A DNA stretch of 12,196 nt. It comes from an uncultured Eubacteriales bacterium. Its GTDB lineage: Bacteria; Bacillota; Clostridia; Oscillospirales; Butyricicoccaceae. Both the position numbers and the translations under genes were made by a program. Where the stretch lies: the NCBI GenBank assembly GCA_934630445.1, contig CAKTWY010000071.1, positions 1 through 12,196 on the forward strand. The letters are read 5' to 3'. The notes beneath the pieces were generated by a model. It ran no database searches, was not told the origin of the DNA, and was given only the letters and a program-made list of their open reading frames with translations. Position 1 is the first letter of the stretch; each line of letters starts with the position of its first letter. This document shows, piece after piece, positions 1 through 7,005 of this stretch.

Positions 1-9
1 TGAACACGT

Positions 10-52
10 CAAGGCGCGGGCCGCTGCCGGTTGTGCAGCAGCCCGCGCCTTG
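10..52 (-). terminator. Strong hairpin after tadA, terminator-like but no U-tract
   Basis: A perfect 12-bp stem (10-21 with 41-52, core GGCGCGGGC/GCCCGCGCC) continues after one C/A mismatch into a further 5-bp stem (23-27 with 35-39) and a 7-base loop. It lies 15 bases past the tadA stop on the minus strand, where a terminator for the degV-GNAT-CPBP-tadA operon is expected. The minus-strand sequence after the stem reads ACGTGTTCA, so the U-run of a standard intrinsic terminator is absent. It may end transcription with help from a factor, or only protect the 3' end of the mRNA. Confidence 0.5.
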
Positions 53-67
53 CAGCTATTCCTGAGC

Positions 68-532
68 CTATGGCGCTGTGCGCAGAGATGCAAAAAATGT
101 TTTCATCAGTGCGCTGCACTCTGCCTCGAGCAGGCCGCCCACGACCTGCGGCCTGTGGTTGAAATTTTCAAAAAACAAGTCGAACACACCGCCGCACGCG
201 CCCATCTTCCTGTCACGCGCACCGTAAAAAACCTGCCCCATGCGGGCGTTCAGGATCGCTCCGGCACACATCGGACACGGCTCGAGCGTGACATAAAGCG
301 CGCAGTCCTCCAGACGCCAGCGGCCCAGCGACCGGCAGGCCGCGCCGATCGCCTCAATCTCAGCATGCCCAAGCGCGTCCGCGTTCTCTTCCCTCCGGTT
401 GCGGCCCTGGGCAATGACTGCGCCGCGCCTGACAATGATACAGCCGACCGGCACTTCACCGTGTGCGCCGGCCTCGCGCGCAAGCGCGAGCGCGCGGCGC
501 ATATAGCCTTCTCTCCGCTCAGTATCCGACAT
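68..532 (-). CDS. tadA: tRNA-specific adenosine deaminase TadA
   Basis: Deaminates adenosine 34 in the tRNA-Arg(ACG) anticodon to inosine, a cytoplasmic zinc enzyme of the cytidine deaminase fold. The 154-residue product has the zinc ligand and catalytic glutamate in HAE (H56, E58) and the second motif PCPMC (C86, C89), followed by the family pattern around FYGARDRKMGACGG (103-115). Length is normal for TadA. The start codon lies inside the end of the upstream CPBP gene (14-base overlap), suggesting translational coupling. A second in-frame ATG at 502 (residue 11) has a better ribosome binding site, GGAGAGAAGG, just before it, and would still leave a complete deaminase domain. The longer start is kept because TadA proteins usually carry about ten residues before this point. 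In Bacillus tadA lies on the same strand just before the SRP RNA; here it is the last gene of an opposite-strand operon. Confidence 0.96.
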   Translation of the reverse strand: MSDTERREGYMRRALALAREAGAHGEVPVGCIIVRRGAVIAQGRNRREENADALGHAEIEAIGAACRSLGRWRLEDCALYVTLEPCPMCAGAILNARMGQVFYGARDRKMGACGGVFDLFFENFNHRPQVVGGLLEAECSALMKTFFASLRTAP

Positions 533-1574
533 AGGCCAGCGAATAGGCGATGGAGATCGCCGTCAGAACCAAAAAGACGATTGTCGTCGGCGAGGAGAGA
601 TAGACCCCCAGCGTCGAAGCAAACGAACGCTCCCCGCGCCTGGCAAAGCCTGTCAGCTCTTCTCCCGAAAAGCCGTGCGCTGCGAGCAGAATCAGCACCG
701 CCGCCGCTCCCAGAAGAAGATAGCCGATATTCATCAGTGTATATGGAATCCACACACGGTTCACCGCCATGTCAGCGACTGCCGTCTCAAAAAGAATGGA
801 GGACAAATTGATGACAAAATGTGCCAGCACGCCGGGCCAGATGGAGTCATAGCGCACCCTGAGCCACGCTGCGAACAGACCGAACAGGATGGCAAGCGGG
901 AGCACGAGCACGGTTCCGTGTAAAAGGGCGAACATCACCGACGTATACACCACTGCAAACCACGTGCCGCCCGTCGGTTCAACCGCGCGCAGCGCCACAC
1001 CGCGCACGGCGTATTCCTCGCAGATGGCAGGAAGAAGCGCCACCGACAGGATCTGCAGGACAAGCGTGACCCCGTCATACGGCACAAGGAAAAAGCTCTC
1101 AACCTCCTCCAGGCCGAAAAGCATCAAAACAGCATTGAGAATCTGTGCAAGATAGCTTGCAACAGCCGCGATGCCAAGACCGCCGCAGACCGCCACTGCA
1201 AATGCCGAAAGCGGCGGCCTGCCCTTTCCCACCGTCTCACTGCGCGGGATGCCGCGCACCTTTGCAAACACAAAAAACGGTACGAAAAGGTAAAACACAT
1301 ACGCGATCATACCGCATATCAGCATCGTATAATCGCTTTGCAGGTAATAGACTGCGTCGAGCGGCGCGCCCGTGAGGCCTGCGTACAGCTGCAGGAGCAC
1401 CGTGAGGAGCTTTGCATACAGCCATTCGAAGGGCATGACGAGATATCCCGCCGTATTCGCCGCGAGATAAAAACCGATGAACGGCACAGCCGCAAGATAA
1501 GCCGCCTCGCGAAGCCGGTCTGTCTTTTTCGGCGGCCTGCAGTAAAGCGGGTTAATGTAACAGGTGTTGTGCAT
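519..1574 (-). CDS. CPBP family intramembrane metalloprotease (CAAX/abortive infection type)
   Basis: A 351-residue polytopic membrane protein. The CPBP (CAAX protease/Abi, Rce1-like) motifs are present in order: EExxxR at 186-191 (EEYAVR), a histidine in the ALLHG segment (H219), and HxxxN at 252-256 (HFVIN). These would form the glutamate/histidine active site inside the membrane. About eight hydrophobic segments are visible, including ones near 24-48, 84-105, 122-153, 168-185, 205-235 and 247-268, plus a C-terminal one near residue 335. The C-terminal ~90 residues beyond HFVIN are an extra hydrophobic stretch with a basic loop. The substrate is unknown; bacterial members are linked to peptide processing, immunity to self-produced bacteriocins, or unknown roles. 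The start overlaps the upstream GNAT gene by 23 bases and has GGGAG upstream; the end overlaps tadA by 14 bases. Confidence 0.9.
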   Translation of the reverse strand: MHNTCYINPLYCRPPKKTDRLREAAYLAAVPFIGFYLAANTAGYLVMPFEWLYAKLLTVLLQLYAGLTGAPLDAVYYLQSDYTMLICGMIAYVFYLFVPFFVFAKVRGIPRSETVGKGRPPLSAFAVAVCGGLGIAAVASYLAQILNAVLMLFGLEEVESFFLVPYDGVTLVLQILSVALLPAICEEYAVRGVALRAVEPTGGTWFAVVYTSVMFALLHGTVLVLPLAILFGLFAAWLRVRYDSIWPGVLAHFVINLSSILFETAVADMAVNRVWIPYTLMNIGYLLLGAAAVLILLAAHGFSGEELTGFARRGERSFASTLGVYLSSPTTIVFLVLTAISIAYSLAYVGY

Positions 1575-2169
1575 GCTCTTCTACTCCCGAATCTATTTTT
1601 CCGTTCTGCACAGCGGCTTGCAGAGATACATCGCGCACGGGGATAAAAGCGCCCGGCGCTTCCCCTTCCCGCAGCACGCGGCACAGCAGCGCCATGTCGT
1701 GCCACTGCCCGAACTTATAGCCCACGCGCTCAAGCCGCGCGCACTCCTGAAAGCCGAGCGCCCGATGAAAGGCGATGCTCGCCTCATTGGGCACGGCGAT
1801 CATCACATATGCCCGGCACACATTCTGCGCACGCAGAATTGCCATCAGCGCTTCATACAGCCTGCGCCCCACGCCCGTTTTTTGAAAGTCCGGCGCCACA
1901 TAGACCGACAGCTCCGCCGTATACCGGTACCCGGCGCGCGGTTTAAAACGCCCTGCATACGCATAACCTGCAAAATGGCCGCCCACCTCGCAGACGAGCC
2001 ACGGATATACCCCCGCAAGCGCCTGAATCCGGGCGTAAAACTCCGCTTCGCTCACATCTTCGTCAAGCGTGAAGGCGGTGTTTTCCATATAGGAGCGGTA
2101 AAGGGCAAACACCGCCGCATAATCCGCAGGAGTGATCGCCCGGACGACACATTTTTCAATCTCCGTCAT
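1552..2169 (-). CDS. GNAT N-acetyltransferase, phosphinothricin/methionine-sulfoximine acetyltransferase-like
   Basis: A 205-residue GNAT-fold enzyme expected to transfer acetyl from acetyl-CoA to a small-molecule amine. The pattern fits the PAT/YwnH-like branch: RFKPRAGYRYTAELSVYV (78-95), the acetyl-CoA pyrophosphate-binding loop QKTGVGRRL (100-108), PNEASIAFHRALGF (126-139), and VGYKFGQWHDM near 148-158. Known PAT-like enzymes act on glutamine-analogue toxins such as phosphinothricin or methionine sulfoximine, but the true substrate here cannot be read from sequence. About 35 residues follow the usual family end; they look unstructured and polar. It begins 12 bases after the degV-family stop and runs 23 bases into the CPBP gene, so it is a middle gene of the operon. 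Confidence 0.9.
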   Translation of the reverse strand: MTEIEKCVVRAITPADYAAVFALYRSYMENTAFTLDEDVSEAEFYARIQALAGVYPWLVCEVGGHFAGYAYAGRFKPRAGYRYTAELSVYVAPDFQKTGVGRRLYEALMAILRAQNVCRAYVMIAVPNEASIAFHRALGFQECARLERVGYKFGQWHDMALLCRVLREGEAPGAFIPVRDVSLQAAVQNGKIDSGVEEHAQHLLH

Positions 2170-2181
2170 GCAATCATCGCC

Positions 2182-3060
2182 TTAAAATTTCCTGCTTCCG
2201 ATAAAGAAAAGCGCTACTGTTCCGGGCCCGGAATGCGCGCCGATGATGGGGCACATCAGACTCGTCACAACATCCTTGACCGGATACTTCTCGCGTACGA
2301 GCTGCTCGACATAGGCCGCGTCCTGGGCGCTGTCGGCATGCGAAAGATAGACCACCTGCTCCTCCGGCCGCACGACAAGTTCATCGAATTTGCGCACGAG
2401 CATCTCAAGCGCCGCCTTTCTGCCGCGCACCTTCATACCCGGGATCAGACGTCCCTCGTTATCAACGTGCATCACAGGCTTGATCCCGACCAGAGAGCCG
2501 ACAACCGCCGCAGTTTTGGACACGCGTCCGCCGCGGTGGAGATAGTGCAGATCATCCACCGTAAACCAGTGGCAGAGCCTGTTTTTATTGCTCTCCAGCC
2601 AGTCGCGCACCTCCTCGATGGTCTTCCCCTCCTTCTGCAGGCGCACTGCATGGCGCACCAGGAGGCCATGCCCCGCGCACGCCGCGCAGGTATCGACCAT
2701 ATAAAGCCTGCGCTCCGGGTATTGTTCGCCGAGCTCCTTTGCAACCATGCAGGAGGTCGCAAACGTTCCGCTCAGTGCCGAGGAAAAGCCGACATAGAGC
2801 ACGTCGCGCCCGGCCTCCAGCGCCGGCGTGAAGCGGTCCAAAAACGTCTGCATGCTCACCTGCACGGTGGAGGCCATCTCACCTGCACGGATATACCGGT
2901 AAACTTCCTCATAAGAGATGGACTTTCCGAAATCATCGATATATTCCGTGCCGTCCAGTACAAGCATATGGTTCAAAACGCCAACGCCGTTTTCTTTATA
3001 AAAGCTTTCCGGCAAGTCGCAGTTTGAATCCGCAAAAATCTGAAAAGTATAATCTGCCAT
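2182..3060 (-). CDS. DegV family fatty-acid-binding protein (FakB-like)
   Basis: A 292-residue DegV-fold protein. In characterised Firmicutes, FakB members hold a fatty acid while the kinase FakA phosphorylates its carboxylate, feeding exogenous fatty acids into phospholipid synthesis. Family signatures are ADSNCDLP (10-17), a TVQVS segment at 65-69 (TSQPS-like), GFSSALSGT (91-99), HRGGRVS in the middle, and a C-terminal HSGPGTVALFF segment. Length is typical. The fatty-acid ligand and the FakA partner are not visible here. It is the first gene of the minus-strand operon: GGGAGG precedes the ATG and a TTGTAA/TATAAT promoter lies about 55 bases upstream. The downstream genes are not known partners of DegV proteins, so no pathway is inferred from them. 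Confidence 0.94.
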   Translation of the reverse strand: MADYTFQIFADSNCDLPESFYKENGVGVLNHMLVLDGTEYIDDFGKSISYEEVYRYIRAGEMASTVQVSMQTFLDRFTPALEAGRDVLYVGFSSALSGTFATSCMVAKELGEQYPERRLYMVDTCAACAGHGLLVRHAVRLQKEGKTIEEVRDWLESNKNRLCHWFTVDDLHYLHRGGRVSKTAAVVGSLVGIKPVMHVDNEGRLIPGMKVRGRKAALEMLVRKFDELVVRPEEQVVYLSHADSAQDAAYVEQLVREKYPVKDVVTSLMCPIIGAHSGPGTVALFFIGSRKF

Positions 3061-3116
3061 ACAATCCTCCCGTTTCTATGCAATCCCATTGTCAGGAAAG
3101 GCAATCTTTACTGCCT

Positions 3117-3145
3117 ATTATAATGCAAAACGCCGTCGGTTACAA
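3117..3145 (-). promoter_or_regulatory. Promoter of the degV-GNAT-CPBP-tadA operon
   Basis: On the minus strand TTGTAA (3140-3145) and TATAAT (3117-3122) are separated by exactly 17 bases, a near-consensus housekeeping sigma promoter. It predicts a transcript start near 3110 and a leader of about 50 bases ending in the GGGAGG ribosome binding site before the ATG at 3060. It stands back to back with the plus-strand promoter at 3165-3193. Confidence 0.8.
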
Positions 3146-3164
3146 CTGAATTTTCACCGCGTGA

Positions 3165-3193
3165 TTGCCAGTGACCGGCAGATATGTTATACT
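3165..3193 (+). promoter_or_regulatory. Promoter of the LURP-one-related gene
   Basis: TTGCCA (3165-3170), 17 bases, then TATACT (3188-3193) makes a good housekeeping promoter with a start near 3200 and an untranslated leader of about 90 bases. It argues against translation of the downstream gene from position 3165, because that reading would start inside the -35 box. Confidence 0.75.
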
Positions 3194-3290
3194 TTTGCCA
3201 TCTTCCCTGCGCCAGCCCGGGCGTGCGGTGGAGGAAGCATCTGCGCGGCAGGCTGCAGTATCGGCCATGCATTCGGAAAGTGAGGAGTCA

Positions 3291-3767
3291 ATGAAATATT
3301 ACATCAAGCAGAAAGTTTTTTCCCTCGGCGACAAATACTATGTATATAACGAAAACGAACAGCCTGTTTTCACGGTTGAAGGCGAGCTCTTTTCCTTCGG
3401 CGCGCGCATCCATCTGTATACCATGCAGGGCGACGAGGTATTTTTCATCCAGCAGAAAGTCATGACATTTCTCCCAAAATATGAAATTTTCCGCCGTGAA
3501 ACGCTCTGCGCCGAAGTGGTGAAGGAATTCAGCCTGTTTTCTCCGCGCCTGAGCGTTTCAAGCCAGTTCGGCGACTTTTCTCTCGACGGGGAGATCTTCG
3601 GGATGGATTTTACCATCTCCGCACAGGGCCGCCTTCTCGGCTCTATCACAAAGGAATGGTTCACTTTCGGCGACGCGTATGTGCTCGATATCGCCGAAGG
3701 AGAGGACGACGCGTTTTTCGTCGCGCTGGTCATCGCCATCGACCACTGCCTGCATAATGGCGACTGA
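3291..3767 (+). CDS. LURP-one-related family protein (YxjI-like)
   Basis: A 158-residue protein of the LURP-one-related/tubby-like fold. Bacterial members are small beta-barrel proteins of unknown function. Visible family traits are the opening KYYIKQKVFSLGDKYYVYN, the repeated short strands with paired aromatics, IQQKVMTFLPKYEI in the first half, and a C-terminal hydrophobic helix (FFVALVIAIDHCL) that would sit in the barrel. No signal peptide. The ATG at 3291 is chosen because it begins the family domain and has GAGGAG just upstream (close spacing, 3-5 bases). Longer in-frame starts at 3267 and 3165 exist, but the first has no ribosome binding site and the second overlaps the promoter. It appears to be transcribed alone; the SRP RNA has its own promoter 22 bases after the stop. 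Confidence 0.87.
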   Translation: MKYYIKQKVFSLGDKYYVYNENEQPVFTVEGELFSFGARIHLYTMQGDEVFFIQQKVMTFLPKYEIFRRETLCAEVVKEFSLFSPRLSVSSQFGDFSLDGEIFGMDFTISAQGRLLGSITKEWFTFGDAYVLDIAEGEDDAFFVALVIAIDHCLHNGD

Positions 3768-3788
3768 CACCGTGCGTAAATTTTAGCA

Positions 3789-3817
3789 TTGAAATCCCGC
3801 CGCAGTTATATTATAAT
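3789..3817 (+). promoter_or_regulatory. Promoter of the SRP RNA gene
   Basis: TTGAAA (3789-3794), a 17-base spacer and a perfect TATAAT (3812-3817). The predicted start falls near 3824-3826, just before the 5' arm of the SRP RNA terminal helix. This is the strongest promoter in the window by match to consensus, as expected for an abundant stable RNA. Confidence 0.85.
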
Positions 3818-3832
3818 GGTTTAGTAAGTTTT

Positions 3833-4130
3833 GCGGCGTCTGGCAAGGCCGTACTAGCTGGGGAGGCAGCGGCTCCCTGTACCTGAAATCCGCTACAGCA
3901 GGAGTGAATTCTGCTTCGAGAGCTTCTGTCCACACTGTCCGCGCGCTGTAAGCAGCGATGAGGGGCCGGTCCTGCGCAATAAGAGCCTGCGAACCATGTC
4001 AGGCGGGGAACCGAGCAGCATTAAGCAGTGTCTTTTGTGTGCCGCAGGAATGCCGGTTCCGAGCCGGCTGCAGCGTATGCGGGGTGTGGAGGTTGCGCGA
4101 CAGGCAGTGTACGGCCTTGCCAGGCGCCGC
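3833..4130 (+). ncRNA. ffs: Signal recognition particle RNA, large bacterial type (scRNA/6S-like SRP)
   Basis: This is the RNA of the signal recognition particle, which with Ffh delivers nascent membrane and secreted proteins to the membrane. The 5' part carries the Alu-domain sequence GGGGAGGCAGCGG followed by CCTGTACCTG and AATCCGC (about 3858-3893), closely like Bacillus scRNA. The S domain has GAACCATGTCAGG, then CGG-GGAA-CCG, then AGCAGCATTAAGC: helix 8 with a GGAA tetraloop at 4007-4010, the Ffh-binding site. The ends pair over 22 base pairs with a single G-U wobble (3833-3854 with 4109-4130), which sets the boundaries to within a few bases. A T5 run at 4137-4141 follows, so transcription probably ends there. 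Position directly before dnaX matches the Bacillus order. The roughly 298-nt length fits the large type. Confidence 0.95.
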
Positions 4131-4251
4131 CATCTGTTTTTCTAAGGCAATACAGCATAAGTCAGTGGGATTGTGCGGCATTGCCCTAATATGAGTTCGG
4201 CATTCGGTCGCTCATCGTGACCGTAACGGCAGGAGCAGAGCTTCCGCCTTT

Positions 4252-4273
4252 TGCGGACCGCACGCGGTCCGCA
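4252..4273 (+). other. Hairpin in the dnaX leader; otherwise featureless 4142-4356 gap
   Basis: An 8-bp perfect stem TGCGGACC/GGTCCGCA (4252-4259 with 4266-4273) with a 6-base loop lies about 85 bases before the dnaX ATG. No U-run follows, so it is not an intrinsic terminator. In the rest of 4142-4356 I see no gene, no tRNA and no convincing promoter. A TAATAT at 4187-4192 lacks a -35 box at the right distance. dnaX may use a weak promoter here or read-through from the SRP RNA promoter. Confidence 0.4.
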
Positions 4274-4356
4274 GGGCCGGGTCTTTGTTCCTGCGTGTCT
4301 TTTACGGCGCTTTTTATGCGGCCGGCCCGTTTCACGCTCACACAGGAGGTGGCGAT

Positions 4357-5955
4357 ATGTTCCAGGCGCTTTACCGTAAATGGCGCCCGCTCGTCTTTTC
4401 GGATGTAGTGGGCCAGCGCCACATCACAGATACGATAAAAGGCCAGCTCCAGTCCGGCCGTCTTTCGCATGCTTATCTTTTTACCGGCACGCGCGGCACG
4501 GGCAAGACCACGTGCGCCAAGATCCTCGCGCGCGCCGTCAACTGCGAGCATCCGGTGGGCGGCGACCCCTGCAACGAGTGCCCTTCCTGCCGGGGGATCC
4601 TTTCCGGTTCTGTGCTCGACGTGCTGGAGCTTGACGCCGCCTCGAACAACAAAGTCGAAAATATCCGCGACATCATAGACGAGGTGAGCTACACCCCTGC
4701 AGAGGTCAAAAAGCGGGTTTACATCATAGACGAGGTTCACATGCTCTCAAACAGTGCCTTCAACGCGCTTTTAAAAACGCTGGAGGAGCCGCCCGAGCAT
4801 GTCCTTTTCATTCTCGCCACCACAGAGGTCCACAAAATCCTTCCCACGATCCTCTCGCGCTGCCAGCGCTTCGATTTCCGCCGTATCCGTCCGGAGGACA
4901 TCGCCGCGCGGCTGAAGGAAGTCGCCTTCGGCGAAAAGATCGCCCTGTCGGACGAGGCGGCGCTGATGATCGCCCGTCTCGGCGACGGTTCGATGCGAGA
5001 CGCGCTCTCCATCCTGGACCGGTGCGCCGCCGGCGGCGAGAGCGTCACGCCGGATATTGTGACCGCGTGCATGGGCATTTCCGGCAGGGAGACGGTCGGG
5101 CGCCTGCTCTCGGCGGCGGCCGCATACGACCTGACCGGAGCGCTCAATCTCTTTGCGGAGTGCTACCAGGCCGGGCGCGACCTCTATTCCCTTCTCGATG
5201 AGATCGTATCGCTCCTGCGTGATCTGCTCATCTTAAAAACTGCGCGGGAAGACCCCTTTTCACTGATCGACGCCGGCTCTTCCAGAGAGGCGCTGCGCGC
5301 ACTCGCGCAGGCGCTTGACGAAGGACGGCTCATCTATATGCTCGGCGTCATGCAGGAGGCGATGGGCCGCCTGTCGCGTGTGAACGTGCGGCGCATCGAC
5401 GCCGAGCTGTGCCTGATCCGTCTGTGCAGCGCGCCGGCAGTGACCGTTTCCGCCGCGCGGCCCGCCGTTTCTTCTGCCGCGCCGGCAGGCGCGCAGGGCG
5501 CTTCCGCCCCTGCCCGGACAGCAGTCCAGGACGCCCCGTTTGACGTCGATCCGCCGCCGATTTCCGACGACGACGCCCCTCCGCCGAAGCCCGGAGAAGA
5601 GCCGCCCGCCAAAAAAGCTGCTCCCGCTCCGCCCGCGGCAAGCCCGCACTGGCCGGAACTGATCGAAGCGCTGGCAGACAAGCTTCCGCGCAGCGCCTAT
5701 TCCAACATCAAGCTCTGCACCGGGGTGTTCGATGCGTCGACTTTGCGGATCTATGCAGACGCGGTCGCAAAAATGCTGCTTGACCGCCCTGCTGTCAAGG
5801 AGACGATCCGCGCCGCGGCAAAGGCTGTGACCGGCAGCGACGTAAACATCGTCTTCGCTGAAAAAAGCGCCGCTGCAAACCCAAATGATAAGCTGAACGA
5901 TCTCGCGGCCATCGCGCAAAAACTCAATATCCCCGTATCCGTGGACGAGCCGTAG
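4357..5955 (+). CDS. dnaX: DNA polymerase III subunit gamma/tau (clamp loader ATPase)
   Basis: The clamp-loader motor of the replisome: with delta and delta' it opens and loads the beta clamp using ATP. The 532-residue product starts with MFQALYRKWRP, the classic N-terminus, and AGGAGGT sits 6 bases before this ATG; a longer frame to 4285 lacks this support. It has Walker A GTRGTGKT (44-51), a zinc module of four cysteines (C63, C72, C75, C78), Walker B IIDEVH (123-128), and the SRC arginine finger (167-169). Residues ~170-375 form the clamp-loader lid and collar. A Pro/Ala-rich linker at about 380-430 leads to a C-terminal domain (~433-532) that in tau contacts the polymerase. An A6G run at 5611-5617 lies in the linker at codons 419-420 (see findings). 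First gene of the dnaX-ybaB-recR-DUF3842 operon. Confidence 0.98.
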   Translation: MFQALYRKWRPLVFSDVVGQRHITDTIKGQLQSGRLSHAYLFTGTRGTGKTTCAKILARAVNCEHPVGGDPCNECPSCRGILSGSVLDVLELDAASNNKVENIRDIIDEVSYTPAEVKKRVYIIDEVHMLSNSAFNALLKTLEEPPEHVLFILATTEVHKILPTILSRCQRFDFRRIRPEDIAARLKEVAFGEKIALSDEAALMIARLGDGSMRDALSILDRCAAGGESVTPDIVTACMGISGRETVGRLLSAAAAYDLTGALNLFAECYQAGRDLYSLLDEIVSLLRDLLILKTAREDPFSLIDAGSSREALRALAQALDEGRLIYMLGVMQEAMGRLSRVNVRRIDAELCLIRLCSAPAVTVSAARPAVSSAAPAGAQGASAPARTAVQDAPFDVDPPPISDDDAPPPKPGEEPPAKKAAPAPPAASPHWPELIEALADKLPRSAYSNIKLCTGVFDASTLRIYADAVAKMLLDRPAVKETIRAAAKAVTGSDVNIVFAEKSAAANPNDKLNDLAAIAQKLNIPVSVDEP

Positions 5956-6003
5956 CGGCTTTCCCCAAGAATCATTCAAATCGATTAAGGAGTGTATTCA
6001 TTT

Positions 6004-6345
6004 ATGAAACCCGGAAGAATGCCCGCCGGCATGGGCGGCTTTAACATGCAGAACCTGATGAAGCAGGCGCAGAAGATGCAGCAGGACATGGCCCGCGTGC
6101 AGGAAGAGCTTGAAAAGCGCGAATATACCGCCACTGCGGGCGGCGGCGCGGTGTCCGTCACTGTAACGGGCAAATCCGTTTCCTCCATTGCGATCGATCC
6201 CTCTGCCGTCGATCCGGACGACGTGGAAATGCTGCAGGATATGCTCATGGCTGCTGTGAACGACGCGCTGCGTCAGTCCGACGAGGCATCCGCAGCCGAG
6301 ATGCAGAAGGTCACGGGCGGCGCTGGCATGCCCGGTATGTTTTAA
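6004..6345 (+). CDS. ybaB: YbaB/EbfC family nucleoid-associated protein
   Basis: A small DNA-binding, nucleoid-associated protein of 113 residues, the usual family size. After a short Gly/Met-rich head (GGFNMQNLMKQAQKMQQDM), a long amphipathic helix leads to the family core: EYTATAGGGAVSVTVTGK, then IDPSAVDPDDVEMLQDML and the last helix VNDALRQSDE. The protein is known to dimerise into a tweezer-like shape on DNA. The ATG at 6004 is used; AAGGAG at 5987-5992 lies 11 bases upstream, and the in-frame GTG at 5992 would overlap that site. It sits 48 bases after dnaX and 28 before recR, the widely conserved dnaX-ybaB-recR arrangement. Confidence 0.96.
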   Translation: MKPGRMPAGMGGFNMQNLMKQAQKMQQDMARVQEELEKREYTATAGGGAVSVTVTGKSVSSIAIDPSAVDPDDVEMLQDMLMAAVNDALRQSDEASAAEMQKVTGGAGMPGMF

Positions 6346-6373
6346 GCCCCAAACTCGAAAGGATGCATAAGCC

Positions 6374-6973
6374 ATGCAGTTTTTTGCGGCCCCGGTGGAG
6401 CGGCTGATCGAACAATTTGAAAAATTGCCGGGCATCGGGCATAAATCGGCGCAGCGCCTCGCTTTTTTTATCCTCTCCCTTCCCAGTGAAGAGGCGGAGG
6501 CAATGGCGAATGCGATCCTCGATGCGAAGCGCACCATTTTCACCTGCAAGGTCTGTCAGAACCTGACTGACCGCGAGGTCTGTCCGATCTGCTCCAACCC
6601 TTCACGCGACGCTGGAATCATCTGTGTTGTCACCGATCCGAAGGACGTCGCCGCGCTCGAGCGCACACGGGAGTTCGGCGGCCTTTATCATGTGCTGCAC
6701 GGCGTCATTTCCCCGCTGAATCACATCGGACCGGACGATTTGCGCATTAAGGAGCTTTTGGAGCGCGTCGCTGCCAGCGACGTGCGCGAGGTCATCATGG
6801 CTACCAACCCGGATACCGAAGGCGAAGCGACCGCGATGTACCTTTCGCGCCTTTTGAAGCCCTTCGGCGTGCGTATCACGCGCCTTGCCTACGGCGTGCC
6901 CGTCGGCGGACATCTGGAATTTGCAGACGAGGTCACGCTCACACGCGCGCTCGAAGGCCGCAGGGATATTTAA
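6374..6973 (+). CDS. recR: Recombination mediator RecR
   Basis: Works with RecF and RecO to load RecA on SSB-coated single-stranded DNA during gap repair. The 199-residue product has every expected part: the N-terminal helix-hairpin-helix LPGIGHKSAQRL (18-29), a C4 zinc finger (C58, C61, C70, C73), and a Toprim domain from about residue 80 with IICVVTDPKD near its start and ATNPDTEGEATAMYL further on. The C-terminal segment RLAYGVPVGGHLEFADEVTL contains the Walker-B-like region and the conserved GGxLEYxDExTL motif. AAAGGA lies about 10 bases before the ATG. Length is exactly normal. The following DUF3842 gene starts 32 bases downstream. Confidence 0.98.
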   Translation: MQFFAAPVERLIEQFEKLPGIGHKSAQRLAFFILSLPSEEAEAMANAILDAKRTIFTCKVCQNLTDREVCPICSNPSRDAGIICVVTDPKDVAALERTREFGGLYHVLHGVISPLNHIGPDDLRIKELLERVAASDVREVIMATNPDTEGEATAMYLSRLLKPFGVRITRLAYGVPVGGHLEFADEVTLTRALEGRRDI

Positions 6974-7005
6974 TGGACATACTCTATCATCAGGAGGCGG
7001 ACGCT

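Noticed and set aside
50..811. Long plus-strand open frame opposite tadA and the CPBP gene
   Set aside because: It has no family features, is rich in Arg/Pro/Ala as expected of an antisense frame in GC-rich DNA, and covers two well-supported genes on the other strand.
519..1574. CPBP protease with GNAT and degV genes as a bacteriocin or toxin-immunity cluster
   Set aside because: No precursor peptide, transporter or modification enzyme is visible, and the operon ends with the essential tadA, so there is no support for a specialised system.
1564..3027. 487-residue plus-strand open frame opposite the GNAT and degV genes
   Set aside because: Its His/Arg-rich composition is typical of the complement of a coding strand; both minus-strand genes have clear family motifs and ribosome binding sites.
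3165..3290. Longer N-terminus for the LURP-one-related protein
   Set aside because: Translation from 3165 would begin inside the promoter's -35 box, and the extra residues do not match the family.
3958..4194. Small open frames within the SRP RNA region on both strands
   Set aside because: The sequence and its pairing match SRP RNA; the frames are by-products of a GC-rich structured RNA.
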